From positions 23,032,470-23,096,469 of the forward strand of contig NC_060238.1 in assembly GCF_021155775.2 (NCBI RefSeq): a DNA stretch of 64,000 nucleotides. The letters are read 5' to 3'. The notes beneath the pieces are model-generated. The model searched no databases. It was not told the DNA's origin and saw only the letters and a list, made by a program, of their open reading frames with translations. Within the stretch, counting starts at the first letter, position 1; the number at the start of each line of letters is the position of its first letter. The stretch is from Neodiprion pinetum (lineage: Eukaryota; Arthropoda; Insecta; Hymenoptera; Diprionidae). Of this stretch, positions 50,001 through 60,141 are shown in pieces. The position numbers and the translations under genes were made by a program.

Positions 50001-50699
50001 TTAGCGAGGCAGATGTGTTTTCGGAATACACTCAAAGCGGCGATACATTTTCTATCGACATTTCACTCGGGTAATTATGTATATATGCACATGTAATTCG
50101 TGCAGCAGAAAATTGATGCCAATTTTCCCAATCGTTCCCCAGATCGGTGGTTATCTATACAACACACGTATATGTGCGCGTATCAACTCGGTACGCGAAT
50201 CGAGCTCCCAGCTAATCGCCGAATCGGATCGTTGCATCGGCTAAAAATACTTTAAATCCAGGCAGTGAAAATGTTTTACACGCGAGACCGAGAGAAATTC
50301 GAATCTGCATTATAATTGTCTTCTGATTGAAATCAATTTGAATTTGTGTGAAAGGAAGAGAAAAAAAAAAAACACCATCAGTGAAATTGAAGCGAAAAGT
50401 CCGCAGCTCGGCTAAAGTTTCAAATATAACGAGATAATAATAAATCCCCGACGAGTATTGATTTCGTTGAACATATGGAAGGGAGAAAATATACATCAGA
50501 TTGCGGGAAATATTGTGGATGAAAAAAAAATAGTACATATTTTATGAAACAAGGATTGGATAGTTAATAATTCACAAAACTAGCGTGCACGATAGACTGA
50601 AACGCCGGGTTGTTCGCCCGGCGTGACTCTCGGTGCTTCAATTTTCGCGCACCCAGCAAATGGTTTGCATGTTCCATACTCCGCGAAGGAGGCAACTAG

Positions 50700-52552
50700 A
50701 TGGGCTTATTGAATCCGAATGATGTCCTCGCCGAAAGCCGTCTTCCATTTCTGTTCAGCAGCCTTCTCGGTGAGTAATAATTCAGTCCAGAACCAGACCC
50801 TAATCTTAACGTGGTCCAGAATTCACAGGCACGATGAAAAAGGGGATAAAAAGAAAGTCCACATGCTGGCATGAGCCTGCCAAGCCGGTAAACGCTTCTC
50901 GAAGCAAGGATTCCAATCATTTTCCAGGTCTTCGAAGGATCGAGTCGGGCGATCGGCGGTGGTTTGGCTGCCTGTATCCGATCCTCCTGATCATCTTGTA
51001 CATCGGACTGTTCGTCATGATCCGGAAGGACATTTGGCGCTACTACGATTCACTGAACGAGGCGATCTACTACTTCAAGGACCAGAAGCTGCAGAGCTGC
51101 CTGCACCTTGTTGTGGTGCCGGTACTCATCTTATCGAGCATCGTCAGGAGCTCGGATGACCTTGAGGGGTACAAGAAGCTCGACTGCGTCGACCGTCTTC
51201 TGTTTTACCTGAACGCCCCGATCGACCACGCGGCTGGAACGAGAGAGGAAGTCAGCAATCTCTGCGTCTATGCCTTTCTAACCCTCGTCACCAACCTCTT
51301 GACGTACTTCGCTGTTGTCATGGCGGGATCCGGGGTGGATTTCGACGTCGCGTGGATCCTGAGCCACGTTCCGGTGCTTCTCGAGGTGGTGATACTCTGC
51401 GGATTCGTCGCTGTCATTGCCAAGATCCGCGTCCGTTTCGAACGGACCAACTTGGTCATCGCTGAGACCCTGACGCCGAGGAAGATCAGTGTCATACTGG
51501 TCCAGTCAACGAGCTTTGATAACGGTGAAGTAGTTCTGCATCGTGTTAATTTTTGACCACCAGGTTCTCAAGGTTTTTACTTCTCATTCAGCTTCCAAAC
51601 TTCGACTTGCCAGACGCGTGCACTTCCAACTGCATGACGTTGCGGCCGCTGTTAATAAGACTTATGGCTTTCGGATGTTCTTCATCTTCTTTGTCACCCT
51701 GTTCTCGATCCTAAACCACTTCCGGAACGCTATCGCTCTCCGCGACGATCCGCTCGGCATCATGGACCTTGGCCTCCATCTGGTGTGGATATGCTTCCAC
51801 ATGGCGAAATACTTCTACGTCGCGAATGCCTGTCATGCTACCGTTTCAGAGGTGAGTGGATGCTCGTTAGATCGGTGAAGTGGAAAAGTATGAAATTCAG
51901 CGTTTCATGTTCCTCAGGGAAAACTGGCTGGCGGATATTTTCTAGGTGCACCAATTGTTCGAGGACCGAGTGGCCTGAGCGAAGAGGTTTGTGTTCAAAG
52001 AAACTTTGATCGAATAAAATAACGACCATGCCGTAATGAAAATGTGCTGCGAATTTACTCGGGCAATTTGGAAAAAAGATTGATGTAATTACCCCCGGTG
52101 TTTAATTGGCTCGATTGTACAGCCGGACTCTGTTCTCTACGCACGAATGATTTAAATCAATTGGTAAAATTCACGGTCCAGCGGCCGGCCCGATCCGTAT
52201 ATTTCGGGTCATGGCACATTTTGTCGGGGAGAATGAGAGAGACACGAGATACATTGCGGGGTGAACGTTTTACAAATTCAGGTTCGGTGGTGATGGACCC
52301 GGATAATGATCAGGAGTGAATAATGACATTTCAGATGGAAGCCTTCTCTCGGCAACTGGATAACAAGCAGCTACAGTTCACGCTCGTCAGCGTTTTCGCT
52401 ATCGATATACCCAAGGGAGTGACGGTAAGGAGTGCAGCCCTGCAGCACATCGGTGATTATATTACATAAATCGATTTTGCTCATCAGCCGGCAATCTACT
52501 TTTTGCGTAGATCTTCATTGCGGTTATAACATATTTCTTGGTGCTATGCTGA
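50700..52552 (+). CDS. Gustatory receptor (insect 7-transmembrane chemoreceptor)
   Basis: Proposed exons are 50700-50769, 50928-51524, 51592-51851, 52335-52424 and 52511-52552, giving 352 residues with junction phases 1, 1, 0 and 0. The N-terminus MGLLNPNDVLAESRLPFLFSSLLG fits receptor starts. Hydrophobic segments lie near residues 38-55, 82-97, 135-155, 166-188, 245-265, 278-300 and 340-352. Family wording includes LRLARRVHFQLHDVAAAVNKTYG before a membrane segment and the penultimate-exon FSRQLDNKQLQFT. The protein ends TYFLVLC, so the usual TYxxxxxQF ending is degenerate and lacks QF. It would act in the dendritic membrane of taste neurons; the ligand is unknown. A second in-frame acceptor at 50828 would add 33 residues to the N-terminal region; 50927 is preferred for its pyrimidine tract and better family fit. 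All splice sites are GT/AG. Confidence 0.8.
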
Positions 52553-52619
52553 TTATGGTGAGACGTTGCGGAATTGCATCACCACGTGGCTGAAGATCTG
52601 ATGTAACAACAAATACGGC

Positions 52620-52643
52620 CATCACCACCACCACCACCACCAC
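52620..52643. repeat. CAC trinucleotide repeat
   Basis: About eight CAC/ACC units lie just downstream of the receptor stop codon, within its probable 3' untranslated region. Confidence 0.8.
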
Positions 52644-52793
52644 ATGTACCGGGCAGCAAATTCTCCGGCACTTCTCGCTCCCTCCAATTCATCACTGATT
52701 ACATTGAACACGCTGCGTTTAAATCTGCCGTTCTCTCTCTGAAACTGACTGCAAGCTGGAGGGGAAATTTACTGTTGCTGATCTCTGTGAAAG

Positions 52794-52799
52794 AATAAA
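52794..52799 (+). terminator. Poly(A) signal, gustatory receptor
   Basis: AATAAA lies 242 bases after the receptor stop codon. Confidence 0.45.
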
Positions 52800-53423
52800 T
52801 TTCACCTCGTCTATTTTCTCCGCGTATTATTCCTTTTTTCAATCCTCAACAACGAGCGGACAAAGCGATCTGACGAGACATCATGGTTACACGAGTTCGT
52901 ATTGCTGGACCCGGAGCCCACGGTGAGTGGATTATGCGCACCATTTTCCATCCATCCAATTAGCCTATACAAGTTGCCCGGCACTCCAATACACACTGCT
53001 TAACATGTGTTACACGCAGCGATCTATTTACGCGGACCAAGGTCTTTTGCGCAACCATAAAATGAAACGCGTCTTCTCGCGCACCACTCATACAACGTAC
53101 TATACATGCTCCACCTCCGCTTTTGCGGGATTCCATTTGATCGCGTCATTTCAGCCTCAGCGTGTCCACTACCACTACAAAGTGCAGCTAGCCAAATGTC
53201 ATAAGCAACCGCCATTCATCATTTTTATCTTCATTTCTAGAGACACGCGAAACTGTCGCGATGCGAACAGTCGGTAATCGATACTCGGTATCGACCGTGA
53301 TCGAACCATGCCGACAAGTATCGGGAAAAACTAACCAAAGGTCTGACACATCACTTACAACCTCTTTCGGAAATGTATTGCCAAAATTCGCCGTTAACCT
53401 AAACAAAACCAACACTCGCGATC
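52800..53423. other. Gap between gustatory receptor and TTLL gene
   Basis: This 624-base interval has no supported exon. It must hold the promoter or 5' untranslated sequence of the TTLL gene. No clear TATA box was seen, and an in-frame stop at 53400-53402 closes the TTLL frame just upstream of its start. Confidence 0.45.
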
Positions 53424-55334
53424 ATGTTGTACAAATCACAATCCATTTCGATCGCCGGAAATACAAAATCGACCGTTCGGCGATCTAGATCTGCCCCTGT
53501 TAACCGACGCACAAGTATCAAAAAACTTTTGAGCAATTCCGAGGATGGCCTACAAGATGTCGGAGACTTCGAGGTAATCGATGAAAGAAACTATTTCCGC
53601 AGTGAGTCGAGGCTAATTTGCGCCTCGAGAAGGACGAGCAAGAGTCTAATTCTCGTTCAGCGTCTCACGAACGAGGACAGTGATCAAGATGACGAGTTTT
53701 TTGCCAACACAGAGGATGGAGGATACCATCAGCCTCTGACCATCGAACCCGTGGTTCGATCAGAGCTAAAAACGACGGTAGCAGTGGCTGGAAGAAAGAA
53801 GTTCAAATTCCCGTTTAGAAGAAGCCTTTTTTCCCACGTGCCACCCTATATCTTCTTCCACTGCGACAACTGCACGTGTTCGCCGCTACCGAAATCAGTC
53901 TCAAAGCACATGAAGTGGCGGCTGAATCCCTGCACACCGCAGATCGTCCGCCGAATCGTGGAGGCTTCCGGCTTCCGCGTGGTTTCCTGCGACCCCCGGG
54001 ACTCGGACTCGTGGTGCGGTAACTGGGACCACTTGTTCCCGAAGAATCACGAGCGCCTCCGCTGGTACCAGAAGGTGAACCACTTTCCTGGGACCAACAA
54101 ACTCGGGCACAAGGACCAGCTCTGGGCAAGCATCAGCGAGATGATAAAGAAGTTTGGAAAGCGGCACTTTGGCTTCATGCCACTGTCCTTCGTCCTGCCC
54201 CGAGATAAGCGACAGCTGATGGTCACCTGGAAGCGGAACGACGGAAGCAAGTGGATCATTAAGCCGCCAAGCTCGGCACGTGGCACGGGAGTCCACGTGG
54301 TCCACCAGTGGTGGGAAGTGCCGGTGAACTCGTACCTCGTGGTCCAGCGGTACTTGGCCAAGCCAAGGCTGATAGACGGGGCAAAGTTCGACCTGAGAAT
54401 CTACGTGCTGGTGACGAGCTTCGATCCCCTGAGAGCGTACCTCTACTCTGACGGGCTGGTCAGAATAGCGACGACGAAATACGACCAGGACGCCAAGCAC
54501 CACAAGAACCGTTTCATGCACCTGACAAACACCAGTGTGAATAAGTACAGCAAGGCCTACCAGCTGAGTCTAAACGTGAACACAGCCACTGGCCATTTGT
54601 GGTCGCTGAAAAGTCTGTGGTCGCTTTTGGAACGAGAATCGGTTAACGTCCCGAAGCTGTGGTCTGAGATGAAGGACATTGTGGTGAAAACGTTGATAGC
54701 CACCGACGGTGCAGTCGGTCCCGTCATCCAGAGGACCTTGACCTCTCGGTACACGTGCTTCGAGCTCTTTGGCTTCGATATCCTCATCGAAGAGAACTGT
54801 AGGCCCTGGCTGCTGGAGGTCAACACAGCGCCGTCCCTTCACACGGACTCCGCCGTCCACAAAGCCGTGAAGGGACCGTTGATCAGGACGCTCTTCAACA
54901 TCGCTGGATTCCAGCTGAACCCCGGAGTCCCTGAATCAGTCCTGAAGGAACTGTCCAGTCGATACGATCTGGCTGGCTCTGTCTGTCAGAACTTTCATCT
55001 CAGCGACAAAACCCTCACGCATCAAGCAACGCGGAAGCAGTTTAACTACATTTACCGCAACTCCAGGGACGAGTATCTCGACACCATATTGCAGGACCTT
55101 ACATCCGACGATATCCGCAACCTGATTACTTTCGAGGACGAACTCACCCAGCTCGAGCTGTTCGAAAAGATATTCCCAACTAACCAGAGTCACAAGTACC
55201 TCAAGTACTTTACCAAGCCAAAGTACTACGACATGCTACTCGACGCTTGGGAGCACCACTACGGATCCTGCAGGACACTCGGCGTTCACAGGCTCCAGGA
55301 TATGTGCAGGGAAAAGCGTCACCTGATGCCTTGA
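53424..55334 (+). CDS. TTLL4: Tubulin polyglutamylase, TTLL4-like
   Basis: A single uninterrupted frame of 636 codons. Enzymes of this family ligate glutamate to tubulin tails in ATP-dependent fashion and act on axonemal and neuronal microtubules. Residues 1-130 are a Ser/Arg/Asp-rich, poorly conserved N-terminus. The TTL domain spans about 137-500: FSHVPPYIFF (136-145), NHFPGTNKLGHKD (219-231), KWIIKPPSSARGTG with the expected ATP-binding lysine (276-289), KFDLRIYVLVTS (321-332), FMHLTNTSVNK (364-374), FELFGFDILI (446-455) and WLLEVNTAPSLH with the metal-binding Glu465 and Asn467. Catalytic motifs look intact. A charged C-terminal region follows to LMP. The start is the first ATG after an in-frame stop at 53400. 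Wording fits TTLL4 better than TTLL1, 5 or 6, though a close paralogue is possible. The lack of introns is unusual for this family in insects. Confidence 0.88.
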   Translation: MLYKSQSISIAGNTKSTVRRSRSAPVNRRTSIKKLLSNSEDGLQDVGDFEVIDERNYFRSESRLICASRRTSKSLILVQRLTNEDSDQDDEFFANTEDGGYHQPLTIEPVVRSELKTTVAVAGRKKFKFPFRRSLFSHVPPYIFFHCDNCTCSPLPKSVSKHMKWRLNPCTPQIVRRIVEASGFRVVSCDPRDSDSWCGNWDHLFPKNHERLRWYQKVNHFPGTNKLGHKDQLWASISEMIKKFGKRHFGFMPLSFVLPRDKRQLMVTWKRNDGSKWIIKPPSSARGTGVHVVHQWWEVPVNSYLVVQRYLAKPRLIDGAKFDLRIYVLVTSFDPLRAYLYSDGLVRIATTKYDQDAKHHKNRFMHLTNTSVNKYSKAYQLSLNVNTATGHLWSLKSLWSLLERESVNVPKLWSEMKDIVVKTLIATDGAVGPVIQRTLTSRYTCFELFGFDILIEENCRPWLLEVNTAPSLHTDSAVHKAVKGPLIRTLFNIAGFQLNPGVPESVLKELSSRYDLAGSVCQNFHLSDKTLTHQATRKQFNYIYRNSRDEYLDTILQDLTSDDIRNLITFEDELTQLELFEKIFPTNQSHKYLKYFTKPKYYDMLLDAWEHHYGSCRTLGVHRLQDMCREKRHLMP

Positions 55335-55440
55335 ATGATATTTTTCTCGCTCTTTTGTTTATGTCTTCGAATTTGTCCTGTAAACTAACAGAAATCTGTT
55401 TTTTGCCTGATTCGCATATTCTGCTGATTATGCATCTAAC

Positions 55441-55446
55441 AATAAA
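55441..55446 (+). terminator. Poly(A) signal, TTLL gene
   Basis: AATAAA at 55441 lies 107 bases after the stop codon, with a second overlapping context (gaataaac) ten bases on. Confidence 0.55.
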
Positions 55447-57795
55447 AGTGAATAAACAATTGAAATGAGCACGTTTTGCTCGGAATTTCGGGTGCCTAAC
55501 GAAACAAAACTAGCTCTCTGCTCTTTCGACTGAAAAATTCAACTTTTAACTCGTTGACTGACATGACACGTTCTTCAAGTCTGATCAAACCGGGTCAGTT
55601 TCCACCCAGGTTCGATGCTGCAAGGTAGGATGAATATCTTTACAAACCCCATGTAGGTACGATCACCTGAAACGAAACTTTAAGTACGCGAGAAGTGCCT
55701 GATCAAAGGATACGCAATGCGTGGCTTTGATCTCACCCACTTGGTTGCGAGTTACTCTCGAAATTTTCAGACGTACCCTGCGGCCTAACGATATTACGTA
55801 GCCGCGGATAAGGTCGGTTCTGTGAAACGAATAACCGACTTGAATTCCGACTGAAGCCGCTTTTCCGCGCTCCGGAATCGAGTCATCGACGCGCAGCGTT
55901 GTAACAGCTTTGCTTTCTTCCTAGCTTCGTTGCATTAGCGCTTATTCGAAGAACACCCGCGCGGCGACGGGGAAAAACGTTACGTAATAACAGAATTAAT
56001 TCGTTCACGGCGCTCCGGCGGTTTATCAAAAAATGCAGAAACAGTCCCGTAATAATTGAGTTTTGCCCCAGCAGCCGCCAACTGCAGCTGCCGCAGCGAC
56101 TCTGCAGTGTAGCACATGCAAGTGAGAGCTGCGAGGGGTCAACGTATTTTCATTGCAATCCAGGATCCGCTCCTACGCCTCAGTTGCGATGAAAACTAAT
56201 TAAAATCCGATCGAGAGGGAAGTCAAGTCGGACTATTCCGCAGCCTTTCTCTCTCCGCAATTACAATCACGCCACGAATTTCCAAAATTTAGGCGTACCC
56301 ATTTGCATCTCTCGGATGGAACGCCCCGAGTAATAGAAGGAAATAATGTATTCATGAGATGAGCTGCACCGCGTATACCCGCCTGTTTCTCCCCCCCCTA
56401 TTCTCACTCCTATCTACCATCCACCCACAGATGCATGCAGATACGCATTGCCGATACGTACGTATCACCGTTGTTTGCATAACTTATTATATTCGCGGAT
56501 CGCGTAATTCGGCCGTCAATCAGCCGCTGCAGGCCTTTTTCGCACCGAACAAAGAGGCTCGGATTATACCCTAAATTCAAAATTTCATCAAAATTCATAA
56601 CTTTTTTTCCTTCTATCACTTTGCGATGTATACCGTGACAACAAATAATTTCAACCAGAGGCGAAACCCCAGACGTAATTAAAACTTCACCTACGTATGT
56701 AGTAGGTACTGATTGCGCGATAAAAAGCTGCAATATCCGTGGAGGTAGTCGTTTCGATTTTAGTCGATTAAATCGGATGCTATTGACAGACCGCGACATC
56801 CTTTCGTCTCTCGTCGATATCAAACCCGAAAAATTTTATAAATGCTGGAACGCTCTAATTTTTATCGCTTTTTCAACCATTGGAAAATTATTTGCAAAGG
56901 GGTTTTTCTGGCTTGACTTATCCTGAAAAAATCGCCAGATCATACGGTAGATTTATATTTGATTTTAATGGTACGGAATCTCAACAAGAATCTACTTGAG
57001 AAACAAAACTCATCATTTTTCGTATGTGAAGGTAAGAATCTTTCTAAACCTGACATTCGGAATATCGATGACGGAATTAAAAATTTTCAAGACACCGATT
57101 GATTCCTTTGACAAATGCAAAGGAGACAGCGATTCAAGCTGCGGCTGTCTTGCGGTAAAATAAATTCGAGGTAGAGATGCATCGCGTTCCGGATAAAATG
57201 GATAAAATAAAGAAAAAACAATTCTTGAAACGACAAGCTTGAGGAAAGCTTGAGATGGTAAATTTGAACGCGCGTCAGCTGCCGGGATACCCACGAATAT
57301 ATACACCGCAGTGCATCTCCGTGTTGAAGGTATCCTCTGTCGAAGTCGGGAAGAAAAATACGATATCGGCGTAAAAATATGGGCTATTACCGCTCGTCGC
57401 GAGATAGAGCTTTGCATGAAATGAGCGGGGAAGAAAAAAAGGACTAAGACATAGATCTTCGAGGAGGGGAAAATGAAATCCGCATAGAATTTTATAAGCT
57501 GCTTATTAATTTCGTGAGCAAAAAAAAAAAAAAATGTATACAGTACAGACTGCAACAACCTCTTCGAAGCAGTTATAATTGGCACTTTGCAGTTCGCGGG
57601 ATTGCGGATTGAGTATTTGTCAGAAAAGAAGATAAAGGTGGAGATGGTTTGCGGTGAGGAGCGCGAACAAAAGGATGTGACAAGCGTGTAGGGTCGGCTA
57701 GGCAGGTCGTTCCGCGGAGGCAATTCTGTCGCAACGACCTTGCTCGAGATGTTACATATATCGGAGAACGGAGGATGCACCAGGTACCGGGAAGG
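55447..57795. other. Intergenic, TTLL to cuticle gene 4
   Basis: No gene could be supported. A 309-codon minus-strand open frame (57013-57942) crosses the right end and the promoter of the next cuticle gene, but it lacks recognisable motifs and includes a poly-Phe run read from a poly-A tract. Confidence 0.5.
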
Positions 57796-57832
57796 TATAA
57801 AGCCTGGGAGAGGCAGATGCCAGAGCACTTCA
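57796..57832 (+). promoter_or_regulatory. Core promoter of cuticle gene 4
   Basis: TATAAA lies at 57796-57801 with a plausible start at about 57826-57832 (TTCACA). The start codon lies at 57920. Confidence 0.65.
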
Positions 57833-57919
57833 CACCGTCTCATCCCCAGACGCAGAGCAGCCCGAAAAACCGCTAGTCCACAGAATCTGAAGAGAGGAAT
57901 CGCCGCACCGATCGTCGAG

Positions 57920-60141
57920 ATGAAGGTGAGTGTGCCGGGCATGATATTTTTGCCGTTTTTTTTTTTTTTTTTAAACCATTGCGTGGTTCACGCGGAAAAC
58001 GGGAAAAGCAAAGAGGACGCGGAGATTTTCTTCCTCCTGCTCAGAGAAAGATGAGGAGGGGAAGAAGAAGAGGCGGAAAAACCACCGCGCGGATCCAATT
58101 AACCTTTGAGGTCGCACCCTCAACCTCTTTTTTCCGCGGCAACTTTGACGATCACGAGTACGCTTATGGCTCGCGAAAACCGCCGCTTAACGATACTAAT
58201 TTAATTAAAAAGAGTAAACCGATAAATTACCGTAACTCGTTAATCCGATCTCAGACCTTTTTCTCCACCCACCCTCCCTGAAACCAAACCGCCGCCGTTT
58301 TCGACCCTTAAAGCTGCAAGCGTCCCGGTATTCAGGGACTCGAGGACCTGGCCACTCGCGTAATCATCTCGTAATTCAGCCCATTTCTTACCGCGTGTTC
58401 GTAATTTTTCCGCAAAAAACACATTTGGCAATGGTCGCTGTATTGATTGGAGGTAACCAAGATTTGACTAAAAATAGATTCTCAGTGAACGACATCCAGT
58501 TCTAGTCGGGACCATTAATTTTAGTCAATTCTTTTTGGAACGTCTTGTTCCCAGTCCTGCAGTCCAACAGTCAGAAGCCGATTCCGCAATACTTTGCATG
58601 CTCAATCCAATTCGAAGTGTTCTTCTTCTCGGTCAAGAGTGAGACACGCATCTTCGCGATGCAAATGGGCGGTGATCAATCTCTCGCGTTTTTTTTTTTC
58701 TTTTTCTTGCTTTACATCCATCGTTGGAAGATCGCGGATGTGAATCCTTTCTCCGGCGAGTATTTTCCCCTACGTATGTACGAGTAGCTTGTCAGCTGAC
58801 CGTTGCGATCGCAATACAGATCACTCGGCTCACGTACGATTTACGAATATGCCGTGAATATCCCAGGTACGTGACACGTGGGCGTTGCGTAAGACGCGAT
58901 ATAACCAACCTCTCGTCTGCCGTATCGTACTTACAATTAGAAGCCCGCGGGACGTTACGCGGATGACTTAAGAAAGTTAATTGTTATCTAGCCGCTGCCA
59001 CAAATTACTTTTTACTCTACGGGCATCTTAATCCCAGACATATACGAGCTATACGTGATCCGACTTTGCGATTCATCCCGATACACACGTGCTAATTGTC
59101 GGCATTTGACTCCGGATCAACGTGACGACGTTTCGACATTGACGCTTGTTTATTAGCATAATAAGCCCGGAGACTGCGGCGATGTTTTCGATCTTCGCTG
59201 ACCGCCACTCGAGGGTAATTATAATACACGTTAAACCAGACTGCGGTTCATTAAGTCATTTAGCGATAACCGCTGCAGTAGCAAGTGCATATAATTAACG
59301 CAGACTTACTCTACCAGGGAATATCTCCCGCCCTGGTTCGTAGCTCGGGGAGAGTAAATCGAATCCCTAATTGCAATCTACCCAACCGTCGACCTTTTCT
59401 TCTTTCAGTTATTCGCCGCAACGAGTTTGCTAATTACTCTCCTGGCCGCGGTCGCCGCCCGACCCGAACCCCCGGTGAACCAGTATCTGCCACCGAATCA
59501 ACAGTTCATTCCCTCCCAAATACCCTCGGACTTTGTAGGATCCAACCCGGCCCATGGACCCGGAGGCATTCAGTACTTACCGCCGAATTCCAACACCTTT
59601 GGTGCCCACCAGGGATACGACGATGGTTCCAACGGCGTGAGTATTTTTCCATCGTTCGATTGTCCGACGGGCCATCAACCTTAGGGCATCCACAAAAATA
59701 AAGCTTACCAAACGAAAGATTCTTTTTTTCTCATTACATTGAAAACGAATGAATCTAGGTGAAAACTAGGATGATCTTATTACTTTTGTAAAGATAATTA
59801 CACCGCACGAATGACCATTTTTCTACGTTACGTTGTCATACCCGTTTTCTGTTACAACACTGCTCAATTTTTTTTTTTTTTTTTCGAATCCTCTTTAGGA
59901 ACCAGCGAAGTACGAGTTCGAATATACCGTAAACGACTTTGAATCTGGGAACGATTTCGGACACAGAGAGAACACCGAGGGTGGCGTTGCTCGTGGCATT
60001 TACTACGTCCTGTTGCCGGACGGTCGCAGACAGACGGTGGAATACGAAGCCGACGAGAATGGTTTCCGGCCGAAGGTCACATACACGGACGAGGGATCCA
60101 GGGGCGGAAATACCGGAGGAAACGGGGGCTACGGATACTAG
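57920..60141 (+). CDS. Resilin-like cuticle protein (CPR family), cluster gene 4
   Basis: Three exons: 57920-57925 (only Met-Lys), 59409-59636 and 59899-60141, all phase 0, giving 158 residues. The signal peptide is residues 1-19 and the mature start is RPEPPVNQYLPP, differing from the pro-resilin start by one residue. A short Gln/Pro/Asn-rich stretch with a second YLPP motif fills residues 32-78. Exon 3 opens EPAKYEFEYTVND, nearly the same as pro-resilin. It continues FGHRENTEGGVARGIYY, LLPDGRRQTVEYEADENGF and a short GGNGGYGY tail. The protein is a secreted chitin-binding cuticle component. It lacks the long elastic repeats and is probably a close pro-resilin paralogue. The short first exon is supported by the gtgagt donor, the TATA promoter and identical structure in its neighbours. 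Confidence 0.9.
57926..59408 (+). other. Intron 1 of cuticle gene 4
   Basis: This 1.48-kb intron has donor gtgagt and acceptor tctttcag. It contains T-runs and no other supported feature. Confidence 0.6.

Larger units (their letters stand above)
45749..50699. other. Intergenic, cuticle gene 3 to gustatory receptor
   Basis: No gene could be supported. Simple sequence is common: a CA repeat near 45993-46014, an ATT repeat at 46417-46479, poly-G runs at 46961-46981 and 47013-47028, and an AAAT repeat near 48037-48060. The 150-codon minus-strand open frame near 46778-47230 is a proline run read from the poly-G tracts. Confidence 0.5.

Noticed and set aside
50719..50769. Alternative gustatory receptor start at 50719 (MMSSPKAV)
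   Set aside because: It ends in phase 0 at the donor and cannot join either acceptor (50828 or 50927) in the receptor frame. The ATG at 50700 leaves one base and fits.
50834..51556. Receptor read as a single 240-codon gene starting MKKGIKRK
   Set aside because: The last part runs through a GT/AG intron, and the family C-terminal half lies in the following exons.
57013..57942. 309-codon minus-strand open frame overlapping the promoter and first exon of cuticle gene 4
   Set aside because: No recognisable motif, a poly-Phe stretch read from a poly-A tract, and no matching promoter. A chance frame is most likely, though its length is notable.
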